Source: Miltoncostaea oceani (GTDB lineage Bacteria > Actinomycetota > Thermoleophilia > Miltoncostaeales > Miltoncostaeaceae). Taken from it: a DNA stretch of 64,000 bases. The notes under the pieces were generated by a model, which was not told where the DNA came from, made no database searches, and saw only the letters and a list, made by a program, of their open reading frames with translations. This document shows, in pieces, positions 5,771-14,348 of the stretch. The stretch's first letter is position 1. The number at the start of each line of letters is the position of its first letter. The stretch is taken from positions 434,001-498,000 of the forward strand of contig NZ_CP064356.1 of the NCBI RefSeq assembly GCF_018141545.1, in the 5' to 3' direction. A program made the position numbers and the translations under genes.

Positions 5771-8731
5771 GTGACGAGCGACCTGACCCCCGAGCAGCGC
5801 GCCGCGGTCACCCATCCGGGAGGGCCGGCGATCGTGCTCGCCGGCGCCGGCGCCGGCAAGACGCGCGTCCTCTGCCGCCGCCTCGCGTGGCTCGTCGGCG
5901 AGGGCGCCGCGCCCGACGAGATCCTCGCCCTCACGTTCACCCGCGAGGCGGCCGTCGAGCTGCGCGCGCGGGCGGAGGACCTGCTCGGCACCTCCCACGA
6001 GACCCTGCGCGTCACGACGTTCCACTCCTACGCGCAGGAGCTGACGCGCATCCACGGCGTCGAGCGCGGCCTGCTGCCGTCGGTCACGGTGGCGCGCACC
6101 GAGGACCGGATGCTGATGCTCCTCGACCGGCTCGACGAGCTCGACCTGCGCCTCCACGACCTCCGCGGCGACCGCGCCCAGCTCGTCGAGGACCTCGTCG
6201 CGCGCATCGACGCCTGCCGCGACCAGCTCGTGCCGGCCGAGGCGTACCGGCGCTGGGCCGAGGCGCGGGTCGAGGGGGCGCGCTCGGGCTCCGACCTGCA
6301 CAAGGCGCGCCGGGAGCTCGAGATCGCCCGCGTCTACGAGACCCACGACCGCTGGCTGGCGGAGGAGGGCCGCGAGGACTTCGGGTTGTCGATCGTCCGG
6401 GCGCTGGAGCTGATGCGCGCCCACCCCGATCGCCGCGAGGCCGCCCAGGCCGGCGCCCGCCACGTGCTCGTCGACGAGTTCCAGGACACCAACCACGCCC
6501 AGGCCGAGCTGCTCTACGCCGTGGCGGGGGCGTCGGAGAGCCTGGTGGTGGTCGGCGACGACGACCAGGGCATCTACCGCTTCCGCGGCGCCTCGGCGAA
6601 GAACATCCTCGACTTCCGGGCGCGGTACCCCGCCGCGGCCGAGCTGCGCCTCGAACGCAACCATCGCTCCACGCAGACGATCCTCGACGCCGCCACGGCC
6701 GTCGTCGCGCCGATCGCCGACCGCGCCCCGAAGCACAGCGTCGCCCTGCCCGACGCCGCGGGCCCGCCGCCGCGCTTCTGGATCGCCCCGGACCCGGACG
6801 GGCAGGCACGCGCCGTGGTCGAGCGCATCGTCGCCCTCGCGGGGGAGGGGGTGCCGCTCGAGGAGCAGGCGGTGCTGATGCGGGCGGTGCGCCTGGAGGC
6901 CCGCCCCCTCGTCGAGGCGCTGGAGCGCGCGGGCGTCCCCCACCAGGTGCGCGGCGGCATCGGCCTGTTCGAGCGGCGGGAGGTCCGCGCGGCGGTCGCG
7001 TGGTTGCGGGCGGCGTGCGACCCGTCGGCGGTGCAGGAGCACCTGCGCATCGGCGCCGACCCCCGGTTCGGCATCCCCTGGGAGGACCTTGCGGACGCCG
7101 TCACCGCGGCGGCCGCCGGTGGCGGCGGCGTGACCGGTGCGCTCGGGCGGGTGGCGCGCGCCGGCACGGCCGGCCCGCTGGCGGACGCCCTCGACGAGAT
7201 CGGTCGCGCCGCCGCCGAGCTGCCGGCCGCCGACGCGCTGCGCGTCGCGATCGACCGCTCCGGCCTGCGCGCCGCGGCGATCGCGACGGGGGGAGCCGAG
7301 GGCGCGGCCCGGCTCGCGGGCCTCGCCGCGCTGGAGCGCCTCGGCCGCGAGATCGCGGGGCGGGACCCCGCCATCGACGCCCCCGGCCTGTCGCAGCTGC
7401 TCGCCGGCCTCGCCGCCATCGGCTACCGGGGCGAGGGCGTCGCCCCACGCGAGCGCATCGGCGTGCAGGTGATGACGATCCACCAGGCCAAGGGGCTCGA
7501 GTTCGACGCGGTCTTCGTGGTCGGCATGACCCGGGCGGGGTTCCCGGGGGCGGACCGCAGCCGCGTGGACATCCCCGACCAGCTCCTGCCGGAGGTCCTG
7601 CCCCGCGGCCGCGACGCCCACGTCGCGGAGGCGCGCCGGCTGGCGTACGTCGCGATGACCCGTGCACGCCGCCACCTGGTTCTCTGCGCGCCCGCCCACA
7701 ACGGGGCCGGCATCGCGCAGACCCCGTCCCCGTTCTTCGAGGAGGCCCGCGCCGTCCTCGGCGCCGAGGTGGAGGAGGTCGGGGAGGCGCCGGAGCGCGC
7801 GCTGCTCGCCGCCGTGGGCGTCCGCCGGGCCGCCTTCGAGCGCGCGTCGCTGCGCGCCGCCCAGGCCGCGGCCGACGGCGCCGCCGACGCCGACGCGATG
7901 CGGATGGAGGCGGCCCGCGCCGCCGACGCGCTCGTCGACGCCCGCGCCGCGGTGCTGCGCCCCCCGCCGCCGCCCGCCCCCGTCGTCGCCCCGGCCCGCC
8001 CGGCCCGCCCGGGCCTCGAGATCAGCCCGAGCGCCGTCGAGCTCTACCGCGGCTGCCCCCTGCGCTACCGCTACGCGATGGTCGACCACGTGCCGTCGCC
8101 GCCGAGCGTCGCCCGCGCCATCGGGGTCGCCGCGCACTCGGCCCTGGAGGCGCAGTACCGGCCCGACGGCCCGGGGGGCGACGGCGAGGCCCTCGTCCGC
8201 CGGTTCGCGGTGGCGCTGAAGCGCGAGGGCGTGGCGGACACGGCGGAGGGCCGGCAGGCGCTCGCCCGCGGCCGCGACGCCCTGCCCGACTACCACGACC
8301 GCCTGGTGCGGAGCCGCACCCGGCCCGTCGCGGTGGAGCGGGCGTTCACGCTCACCGTCGGCCCCCACCGGGTGCACGGCCGCATCGACCGCATCGACGC
8401 GCACCCCGCGGGCGGTCACCAGCTCGTCGACTACAAGACGGGCAAGCCGCCGACGGCGGGCGCCCGCGGCCCCGGCGACGACCTGGTGCTGCGGCTCTAC
8501 ATGCTCGGCGCCCGCGAGGCGTGGGGGATCACCCCCCGCGGCGCGACGCTCGTGCACGTGCTCGACGGCGACACCCGCGGCGTGCACCCCGACGCCTCCG
8601 ACGACGCGATGGTGGTGGAGGCGGTGCGCGACGCGGTGGAGGGCATCTCGGCGCGGGACTTCACGCCCCGGCCGTCGTGGGCGTGCCGCAGCTGCGACTT
8701 CGCGTTGATCTGCCCGGCGATCGACCGATGA
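5771..8731 (+). CDS. UvrD/PcrA-type helicase fused to RecB-like Fe-S nuclease (AdnB-like)
   Basis: A 986-residue superfamily 1A motor with a C-terminal nuclease. Motor motifs in order: Q-motif LTPEQRAAV, Walker A AGAGAGKT (24-31), ALTFTREAA, LVDEFQDTN (about 232-240), VVVGDDDQGIYRFRGA, ERNHRST, VMTIHQAKGLEFDAVFV (about 568-584) and YVAMTRARRHL. After an Ala/Pro linker comes a PD-(D/E)XK domain with DYKTGKP near 887 and four cysteines (Cys762 in YRGCPLRY and Cys972, 975 and 981 in CRSCDFALIC) in the spacing of the Fe-S staple of AddB, AdnAB and Cas4. The family resects DNA ends; this looks like one half of an AdnAB-type enzyme, but no AdnA partner lies here. GTG start, four-base overlap with the next gene. 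Confidence 0.93.
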   Translation: MTSDLTPEQRAAVTHPGGPAIVLAGAGAGKTRVLCRRLAWLVGEGAAPDEILALTFTREAAVELRARAEDLLGTSHETLRVTTFHSYAQELTRIHGVERGLLPSVTVARTEDRMLMLLDRLDELDLRLHDLRGDRAQLVEDLVARIDACRDQLVPAEAYRRWAEARVEGARSGSDLHKARRELEIARVYETHDRWLAEEGREDFGLSIVRALELMRAHPDRREAAQAGARHVLVDEFQDTNHAQAELLYAVAGASESLVVVGDDDQGIYRFRGASAKNILDFRARYPAAAELRLERNHRSTQTILDAATAVVAPIADRAPKHSVALPDAAGPPPRFWIAPDPDGQARAVVERIVALAGEGVPLEEQAVLMRAVRLEARPLVEALERAGVPHQVRGGIGLFERREVRAAVAWLRAACDPSAVQEHLRIGADPRFGIPWEDLADAVTAAAAGGGGVTGALGRVARAGTAGPLADALDEIGRAAAELPAADALRVAIDRSGLRAAAIATGGAEGAARLAGLAALERLGREIAGRDPAIDAPGLSQLLAGLAAIGYRGEGVAPRERIGVQVMTIHQAKGLEFDAVFVVGMTRAGFPGADRSRVDIPDQLLPEVLPRGRDAHVAEARRLAYVAMTRARRHLVLCAPAHNGAGIAQTPSPFFEEARAVLGAEVEEVGEAPERALLAAVGVRRAAFERASLRAAQAAADGAADADAMRMEAARAADALVDARAAVLRPPPPPAPVVAPARPARPGLEISPSAVELYRGCPLRYRYAMVDHVPSPPSVARAIGVAAHSALEAQYRPDGPGGDGEALVRRFAVALKREGVADTAEGRQALARGRDALPDYHDRLVRSRTRPVAVERAFTLTVGPHRVHGRIDRIDAHPAGGHQLVDYKTGKPPTAGARGPGDDLVLRLYMLGAREAWGITPRGATLVHVLDGDTRGVHPDASDDAMVVEAVRDAVEGISARDFTPRPSWACRSCDFALICPAIDR

Positions 8732-9597
8732 CGGCGATCTCCTCGTTCGCGGCGGGGACGGCGGTGGAGGGTGTCTACGCCGTGCGCCGCAAGGAGCGCC
8801 GCCTGTCGCGCCAGGGCCGCCCGTTCCTGGCGCTCACCCTCGCCGACGCGACGGGTGCGGTGCCCGCGGTGATCTTCGACGAGGCCGACTTCTTCGGGGA
8901 GCAGTTCGAGGAGGGCGACCGGGTGCGCGTCACGGGGCGCGTCACGGAGCGCGACGGCCGGGTGAGCCTCACCGTCGGCCACCTGCGGCCCGCCGCCGAC
9001 GAGGGCGTCGCCGCCGACCTGCTGCCCCGCAGCCACCGCGACCCCGACGAGCTGTTCGGCTTCGTCCTCCACCTCGCCGACGAGGTCGCCGACCCGGGGC
9101 TCCGCCGGGTGCTCGACGCGTTGACGGGCGACGACGACCTGGCGACGGCGTGGCGGACGATGCCGTGCACCCGCTCCGGCCACCACGCCTACATGGGCGG
9201 GCTCGTCGAGCACACCGTCGGCGTGACGGCCGTCGCGCAGGCCCTCACGACGTGGCACCCGCGACTCGACTCCGACCTGCTGCTGGCGGGGGCCCTGGTG
9301 CATGACATCGGCCACGCCCGCGCGTTCCGGCTGGGGGCGACGTTCGAGCTCACCGACGAGGGCCGCCTGCTCGGGCACGTCGCCATCGGCCACGAGATCG
9401 TCGGCGACGCCGCACGCCGGGCGGGCCTCGACGCGACCCGCCGGGCCGAGCTCCTCCACGTCATCGACTGGCACCACGGCCCGCCGCCCGGCCAGGCGCC
9501 GGGCGCCGCGGGGCCCGAGGCGCTCGCGCTGTGGAGGGCGAACCAGCTCGAGACCGGCGTGAAGGCCCGACTGGAGGGCCCGGGCCCGGTCGACTGA
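8728..9597 (+). CDS. OB-fold/HD-domain 3'-5' exonuclease, YhaM family
   Basis: A 289-residue protein with an N-terminal OB-fold (about 1-95; RPFLALTLADATGAVPAVIFDEADFF, then DRVRVTGRV) and a C-terminal HD phosphohydrolase domain. HD metal ligands visible are His152 in SGHHAYMGGLVEHT, the HDIGH box at about 192-196, HVAIGHEIV and HVIDWHHG. This is the layout of Bacillus YhaM and staphylococcal Cbf1, Mn-dependent 3'-5' exonucleases acting on RNA and single-stranded DNA. The ATG overlaps the helicase-nuclease stop (ATGA), so the two products are made together, which hints that DNA ends may be its substrate here. That last point is inference. Confidence 0.9.
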   Translation: MTAISSFAAGTAVEGVYAVRRKERRLSRQGRPFLALTLADATGAVPAVIFDEADFFGEQFEEGDRVRVTGRVTERDGRVSLTVGHLRPAADEGVAADLLPRSHRDPDELFGFVLHLADEVADPGLRRVLDALTGDDDLATAWRTMPCTRSGHHAYMGGLVEHTVGVTAVAQALTTWHPRLDSDLLLAGALVHDIGHARAFRLGATFELTDEGRLLGHVAIGHEIVGDAARRAGLDATRRAELLHVIDWHHGPPPGQAPGAAGPEALALWRANQLETGVKARLEGPGPVD

Positions 9598-9687
9598 GAG
9601 GTTCTGGCAGGAACGCGGGTCCGCACTGGACCTGTGGCCGCCCCTCCCTGGCCCTTCGTCGAGCCGCGCCGGGATGCGGGCCGGGGG

Positions 9688-9693
9688 TACGGT
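9688..9693 (+). promoter_or_regulatory. candidate -10 box TACGGT for VWA gene
   Basis: TACGGT lies about 64 bases before the ATG at 9758. An AAGGGG ribosome site (near 9744) precedes the start, so this gene would have a normal leader, unlike its neighbours. No clear -35 box is seen. Confidence 0.3.
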
Positions 9694-9757
9694 TGCGGCG
9701 CACGCCGGCCGAAGAGTCGACCGACGCCTCCCTGTCACGGATCAAGGGGTACCGCAC

Positions 9758-11338
9758 ATGACACGCACCTCCGGGCCCGGGCGGCTGCTGCGCCGCTCGG
9801 CGGCCCTCGCCGGCGTCCTCGCCCTGTTCGCCTCGGGCACCGCCCTCGCGGACGTGACGGGGACGGTCACGAACTCCGCGGGTGTCCCGCTGCCGGGCAT
9901 CAGCATCCGCGCGACGGAGGCGGACGGGAGCTTCGGCGACTCCGCCACCACCGACGCGAGCGGCAAGTACACGCTGAGCTTCTTCTCCCCGTCGCCCCCG
10001 TTCACCGTGACGGCGACCTACTCCGACCCGTGCCGTGACTCGGCGACCCGGGAGCTGTCGTCGACGTCGCCGGCGATCCCGGACGGCACCGTCCAGAACT
10101 TCACGCTCGACCCCTTCCTGTTCTGCGCGCCGTTCTTCTCCCCGAGCGGCCAGCCGGAGGCGACCGGCAACGCCTGGCCCGAGCGCGGCCAGATCCTCTC
10201 CGGCGCCGGCGGCGTCACGTACCTGCGGGTGCTCGCGCCGTTCGACGCGTCGGCCTTCAGCCTGACGCTCGCCGACGGGACCCCCGTCGGCGGCGGCACC
10301 GACGAGAGCCTGCTGACCCTCACGGCGCCCGCGACCCCCTACAACGGCCCCGTGAACCTGACGTACACCGTCGGCGGCGTCGCCACCACGCGTGCGCTGG
10401 GGACGCTGGTCTCCGGCCAGGTGCTGAACCCGAACCCGCCGGCGGGCGTGAGCGACCTCGCCGCGATCGTCGACATCTCCGGCAGCATGTCGAGCGCCGA
10501 CCCGACGTTCCGCCGCAAGGCGGCGGTGCAGCTGCTCGTCGACCTCTCCGGCCAGGGTGACCGCCTCGTGGCCACCGGCTTCGACGACGCGTTCACCGAG
10601 ATCTTCCCCCGCACCACCATCGCCGGGGAGGCCTCGAAGAACGGCCTGAAGCGCCTCGCCCGCCAGCGGATCGTCAACGACGGCGGGACCGACTACACCG
10701 TCGGCATCGGCGAGGCGTTCAACGCCCTCGCCGCGGACCCGCTGAACCCGGCGACGCCGAAGGCCGCGATCTTCCTGACGGACGGCGCGAACAACGGGAC
10801 TTACCAGAACACCCACCTGCGGTTCGCCTTCAACGGCACCGGCCGCCCGTGGCCGATCTGCGTCGTCCGGCTCGGGACGAGCGGCTTCGCCGCCGCCGAC
10901 ACGGCGCGCCTGAAGCGGATCGCCCGCGAGACCGGCGGCGTCTACAGCGCGACGCCGACGAACACCGAGCTGGAGAACCTCTACTTCCAGTGCCGTGGCC
11001 GCACCTCCGGCGCGAGCACGCTGCTGAAGAAGACGGCGACGTACAAGGTCGGCCAGCGCCGTGTCTACTCCCGCGCCATCAAGAAGGGCCAGCGCAAGGC
11101 GACGTTCTTCGTCGGCTGGGGCGTCGGCAAGTACGCCATCCAGGCCGTGCAGCCGGGCGGCAGGACCTACACGAAGTCCACCGGCAAGGCCGTCCGCCTC
11201 GTCCGCGGGAAGACCTTCGCGTTCTTCGAGGTCCAGAACCCGAAGGCCGGTCTCTGGCGCCTCCGCGTCACGCGCCTCGCGACGGGAGCCCCGACGGACA
11301 AGGCCACCACGACGGTGACGGTGCAGAAGAGGCGTTAG
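9758..11338 (+). CDS. secreted VWA-domain protein with carboxypeptidase-regulatory-like domain
   Basis: A 526-residue exported protein. The signal peptide ends at ALA-D (about residue 31). Residues 32-105 form a carboxypeptidase-regulatory-like beta domain (DVTGTVTNSAGVPLPGISI... ASGKYTLSF). A von Willebrand A domain spans about 230-430 with MIDAS residues DISGSMS (from Asp239), a threonine in GGTDYT and LTDGANN near 340. The C-terminal 100 residues are rich in Lys/Arg with a beta-sandwich look and no membrane anchor or sorting signal. VWA domains bind protein ligands through a metal ion, so a role in surface adhesion or assembly is likely; the partner is unknown. Fairly GC-poor codons are not seen, so no sign of recent transfer. 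Confidence 0.82.
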   Translation: MTRTSGPGRLLRRSAALAGVLALFASGTALADVTGTVTNSAGVPLPGISIRATEADGSFGDSATTDASGKYTLSFFSPSPPFTVTATYSDPCRDSATRELSSTSPAIPDGTVQNFTLDPFLFCAPFFSPSGQPEATGNAWPERGQILSGAGGVTYLRVLAPFDASAFSLTLADGTPVGGGTDESLLTLTAPATPYNGPVNLTYTVGGVATTRALGTLVSGQVLNPNPPAGVSDLAAIVDISGSMSSADPTFRRKAAVQLLVDLSGQGDRLVATGFDDAFTEIFPRTTIAGEASKNGLKRLARQRIVNDGGTDYTVGIGEAFNALAADPLNPATPKAAIFLTDGANNGTYQNTHLRFAFNGTGRPWPICVVRLGTSGFAAADTARLKRIARETGGVYSATPTNTELENLYFQCRGRTSGASTLLKKTATYKVGQRRVYSRAIKKGQRKATFFVGWGVGKYAIQAVQPGGRTYTKSTGKAVRLVRGKTFAFFEVQNPKAGLWRLRVTRLATGAPTDKATTTVTVQKRR

Positions 11339-11443
11339 CGCGGACAAGCGCCTCTCGCGGCGGCTTCGCCGCTGATCGCGAGAACGGCGCGGACGGCGGC
11401 ACCGGCTGCCGCCGGGAACGGCCGCCGAAAAGGACTAGGCAGC

Positions 11444-11474
11444 GCACCGGGGTCGACTTCGTCGCCCCCGGTGC
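11444..11474. terminator. stem-loop between convergent genes
   Basis: GCACCGGGG pairs with CCCCGGTGC around a loop that can itself fold at CGACTTCGTCG. It separates the VWA gene and ychF, which converge here. There is no T-run, so it would act as a strong hairpin without the classical tail. Confidence 0.55.
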
Positions 11475-11480
11475 CGGTCC

Positions 11481-12557
11481 CTAAACGTTAAATCTGACCT
11501 GGATCACGTCGCCCTCCTGGACGATGTAGTCCTTGCCCTCCATGCGGAGGGTCGCGGCCTCGCGGGCCCTGCTCCAGGAGCCGGCGGCGACGAGGTCCTC
11601 CCAACCGACGACCTCGGCGCGGATGAAGCCGCGTTCGAGGTCGGAGTGGATCTTGCCGGCGGCCTGGGCGGCGGCGGTGCCGCGGGTGATGGGCCAGGCG
11701 CGGGCCTCGGGCGGGCCGGAGCCGGTGAAGAAGGTGACGAGGTCGAGGAGCCGGTAGGCGCCGGCGACGACGGCGTCGGCGCCGCGGGTCTCGCCGAGCT
11801 CCATCTCGCGGGCGAACTCGGCGGCCTCCTCGGGGTCCATCCCGGCGAGCTCGAGCTCGGTGCCGACGGGGAGGGCGAGCGCCTGCGCGCCCTGGGCGGC
11901 GGCGTGCGCGGCGAGCCCCTCGGGGGGTTCGAGCTGGTCGTCGGTGTTGGCGATGTAGAGGACCGGCTTCGCGGTGAGGAGGCCCATGTCGAGGGCGATC
12001 GCGAGGGCGTCGTCGTCGCCGACGAGGCGTGCGGGGCGGCCGGCGTCGAGGGCCTCGGCGATGCGCTCGAGGGCGGGGAGCTCGGCGACGGCCCCCTTCT
12101 CGCCGGCGCGTGCCCCCTTGCGGACCTTGTCGAGGCGGCGTTCGACCTGCTCGCGGTCGGCGATGGCGAGCTCGAGGTCGACGGCCTCGGCGTCGGCGAC
12201 GGGGTCGACGCGTTCCTCGGGGTGGGGGACCTCGGCGTTCGCGAAGGCCCGGACGACGTGGAGGAGGGCGTCGGCCTGGCGGAGCTGCCCGAGGGCGGCG
12301 CCCCCGAGGCCCTCGCCCTGCCCGGCGCCGGCGGCGAGGCCGGCGATGTCGACGAGCTGCACCTGGGCGGGGACGCGGCGCGGGATGTCCTGGGCGTCGG
12401 CGATCGCCTGGAGGCGCGGGTCGGGGACATCCGCCATCGCCCGCGCCGGTTCACGGGTCGTGAACGGGTACGGCGCGATCTCGGCGTCCGCTCCGGTGAC
12501 GAGGGCGAAGAGCGCCGTCTTGCCGGCGTTGGCCCTGCCGACGAGTCCGAGGTCCAT
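11481..12557 (-). CDS. ychF: YchF/OLA1-type P-loop ATPase
   Basis: A 358-residue member of the Obg-related YchF group, which binds ribosomes and hydrolyses ATP in preference to GTP. Seen are the G1 loop GLVGRANAGKTALF at 4-17 (variant of the usual GLPNVGKST), switch region PYPFTTREP, VQLVDIAGLAAGAGQGEGLG as G3 with the family's Gly-rich extension, a helical coiled insert (AIADREQVERRLDKV), YIANTDD as the altered G4, and a C-terminal TGS domain ending IVQEGDVIQVRFNV. The family usually has a Glu at the end of the G4 block where this has Asp. Regulates translation fidelity and stress response in other bacteria. Confidence 0.93.
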   Translation of the reverse strand: MDLGLVGRANAGKTALFALVTGADAEIAPYPFTTREPARAMADVPDPRLQAIADAQDIPRRVPAQVQLVDIAGLAAGAGQGEGLGGAALGQLRQADALLHVVRAFANAEVPHPEERVDPVADAEAVDLELAIADREQVERRLDKVRKGARAGEKGAVAELPALERIAEALDAGRPARLVGDDDALAIALDMGLLTAKPVLYIANTDDQLEPPEGLAAHAAAQGAQALALPVGTELELAGMDPEEAAEFAREMELGETRGADAVVAGAYRLLDLVTFFTGSGPPEARAWPITRGTAAAQAAGKIHSDLERGFIRAEVVGWEDLVAAGSWSRAREAATLRMEGKDYIVQEGDVIQVRFNV

Positions 12558-12580
12558 CTAGTGCCCCGTGGGGAGGGGGG

Positions 12581-12811
12581 TCAGGATCCCCCGAAACCGA
12601 CGCGGCCGGGCGCCTCGCCCGGCGGGAGCCGCACGTAGACGAGCTCGCCCTGGTCGACCCAGAACGTCCCCTCGTCGGATTCGATCGCGCGCCAGGCGGG
12701 GCCCTTGCCCGCCGCCAGGTCGCTCGTGAACCCCTCGGCCACCTCGGCGTCAACCGTCAGCTTGAGGACGGTGCCGCCTTCGAATCCCAGTTCCAGCCGT
12801 CGTGTCGCCAT
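12581..12811 (-). CDS. small conserved-looking protein of unknown function
   Basis: A 76-residue protein predicted to be all beta: RRLELGFEGGTVLKLTVDA, then EVAEGFTSDLAAGKGPAWRAI and a strand pair EGTFWVDQGELVYVRLP. No family is recognised. TAGACT lies 8 bases before its ATG, and the TAG of that box is the stop codon of the upstream epimerase gene. It is the gene before ychF on the same strand, 23 bases away. Confidence 0.65.
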   Translation of the reverse strand: MATRRLELGFEGGTVLKLTVDAEVAEGFTSDLAAGKGPAWRAIESDEGTFWVDQGELVYVRLPPGEAPGRVGFGGS

Positions 12812-12819
12812 GGCCGGGG

Positions 12820-12825
12820 AGTCTA
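12820..12825 (-). promoter_or_regulatory. -10 box TAGACT overlapping an upstream stop codon
   Basis: TAGACT on the minus strand, 8 bases before the ATG at 12811. Its first three bases are the TAG stop of the epimerase gene (12823-12825). A leaderless transcript for the 76-residue protein and ychF is inferred. Confidence 0.45.
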
Positions 12826-13257
12826 CCCGGCGGCGCCGTGGCCGGCCTGCACCAGCTCGGTGAGGACGCCGAGGGTGGAGCGGGGGTGGACGAAGCCGAC
12901 GACGTGCCCGCCGAGGCCGCGCCGGCCGGCGGTGTCGATGACCTCGGCGCCGCGGGCGGCGAGGTCGGCGAGGGCGGCGTCGACGTCGGGGACCTCGAAC
13001 GCGACGTGGTGGAACCCGGGGCCGCGGCTCGCGAGGAACCGGGCGATCGCGCCCTCGGGGTCGAGGGGCCGGATCAGCTCGACCGCCCCGCCGGACCCGC
13101 CGTCGGCGAGGAGCGCCTCGACGCCCTGGGCCTCCATCACCTCGCGGACGACGACGGTGAGGGGGAACGCCCGCGACATCTCGGCGAGGGCGGCGTCGAG
13201 GTCGGCGACGACATAGCCGACGTGGTGGATGGGGCCGAGCCCCGGGATCGGGTTCAC
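12823..13257 (-). CDS. mce: methylmalonyl-CoA epimerase (VOC family)
   Basis: A 144-residue protein with two beta-alpha-beta-beta-beta modules of the vicinal oxygen chelate fold. Likely metal ligands are the His of IHHVGYVVADLDAAL (about 11-12), the His of GPGFHHVAFEVPD and the Glu of LTELVQ; SRAFPL, EALLADGGSGGAVELIRPLD and HPRSTLGVLTEL match methylmalonyl-CoA epimerases, which interconvert the 2R and 2S isomers in propionate breakdown. No mutase or carboxylase is nearby. Starts at a GTG that overlaps the stop of the next gene upstream by four bases (GTGA). Confidence 0.85.
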   Translation of the reverse strand: MNPIPGLGPIHHVGYVVADLDAALAEMSRAFPLTVVVREVMEAQGVEALLADGGSGGAVELIRPLDPEGAIARFLASRGPGFHHVAFEVPDVDAALADLAARGAEVIDTAGRRGLGGHVVGFVHPRSTLGVLTELVQAGHGAAG

Positions 13258-14348
13258 GGGACGGGCACCAGCCTCGGGTTGGGGCGTTCCTCGCGGCCGA
13301 CCTTCGCGCAGGGGACGCCGTCGACGCGGACGACGTCGGCGGTGAAGTCGTTCGGGCCGCGGAGCAGGGAGCTGCCGACGCCGTAGGCGTCGACGGGGAC
13401 GCCGGCCTCCTCGAAGGCGCGGATGCGCGGAGCGTCGAAGCCCCCGGACGCGACGATGCGGACGGCGTCGTGGCCGGCGTTGTCGAGGGCCCGGCGGACC
13501 TTCCAGACGAGCTCGGGAACGACGCCGGTGGGGCGGAAGCGGCCCATCTCGTGCCAGAGGGAGCGGTCGACCATCGTGTTCGAGGTGTCGAGGCGGACGC
13601 CCCACAACCGTGGGCCGAGCGCGTCGGCGACCTCGAGGGCCGTCCGGACGGAGTCGTTCTCGAAGTCGACGAGGACGGTGACGTGGAGGTGCTCGGCGAA
13701 GCGGTCGGCGAACTTGCGCGCGGCGAGCACGGTGTCGCCCGCGTACGCGGCGATGAGGCCGTGGGGGACGGTGCCCATGCCCTTGCCGCCCCACCACGAC
13801 GCCTGGGCGTCGGTCGACACGCCGATGGCGCCGGCGACGTGCGCCGCCCACCCGTCGCCGGTCTGGACCTGCCAGTGGTCGAAGCGGGCGGGGAAGTAGA
13901 GGATCGGCTTGCCGCCGGCGGCGGCGACGACGTCGCGGACGTTGCGGCTGATGAGGGTGCGGCGGGCGAGCACGCCGAGGTAGAGCGTCTCGAGCGACGC
14001 GAACAGGCTGTAGTCGCCGCGGATGGTGAGGACCGGCTCCCACGGCTCGATCTCGTCGCCGTCGTGGAGCGCCATCACCTCGAGGCGGTCCCAGCCGTCC
14101 TCCCATGCGCCGTCGGGGCGCCGGCGCCCCGAGCAGAGCTTCAGGATCGCGATGGCCTCGTCGACGCCGCCGAGCACGGACCGCTCGCGCTGGAACACCT
14201 GGACGAGCACGTCGGGGTGGTGGTCGTCGGCCTCGAGCACCGCGCGGGTGAACGTGAAGTACGCGTCGCTGTAGTAGCCGTCGCGCATCTTCGTGACGGG
14301 GAGCTGGAACGTCTCGGGCGGCAGGCGGACGCCCCGCGCGGTGGTCAC
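13254..14348 (-). CDS. pncB: nicotinate phosphoribosyltransferase
   Basis: A 364-residue enzyme that joins nicotinate to PRPP in NAD salvage. Matches are TFQLPVTKMRDGYYSDAYF (PncB-type N-terminus), SLFASLETLYLGVLARRTLISRNV, KPILYFPARFDHWQVQ, GVSTDAQASWWGGKGMGTVPHGLIAAY, TVLVDFENDSVRTALEVADAL, LWGVRLDTSNTMVD and the phosphate-binding RIVASGGFDAPRI. Length fits the shorter archaeal and actinobacterial type rather than the 400-plus enterobacterial one. GTG start within a GTGA overlap with the YcnI gene. Confidence 0.92.
   Translation of the reverse strand: MTTARGVRLPPETFQLPVTKMRDGYYSDAYFTFTRAVLEADDHHPDVLVQVFQRERSVLGGVDEAIAILKLCSGRRRPDGAWEDGWDRLEVMALHDGDEIEPWEPVLTIRGDYSLFASLETLYLGVLARRTLISRNVRDVVAAAGGKPILYFPARFDHWQVQTGDGWAAHVAGAIGVSTDAQASWWGGKGMGTVPHGLIAAYAGDTVLAARKFADRFAEHLHVTVLVDFENDSVRTALEVADALGPRLWGVRLDTSNTMVDRSLWHEMGRFRPTGVVPELVWKVRRALDNAGHDAVRIVASGGFDAPRIRAFEEAGVPVDAYGVGSSLLRGPNDFTADVVRVDGVPCAKVGREERPNPRLVPVP

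Noticed and set aside
5760-5774. ATG at 5760 as a start for the helicase gene
   Set aside because: It is out of frame with the helicase and stops after four codons; the GTG at 5771 is the first in-frame start.
6084-8587. Long minus-strand open frames opposite the helicase
   Set aside because: They are rich in Arg, Ala and Pro with no recognisable domain and lie wholly opposite a gene with clear motifs; such mirror frames are expected in GC-rich DNA.
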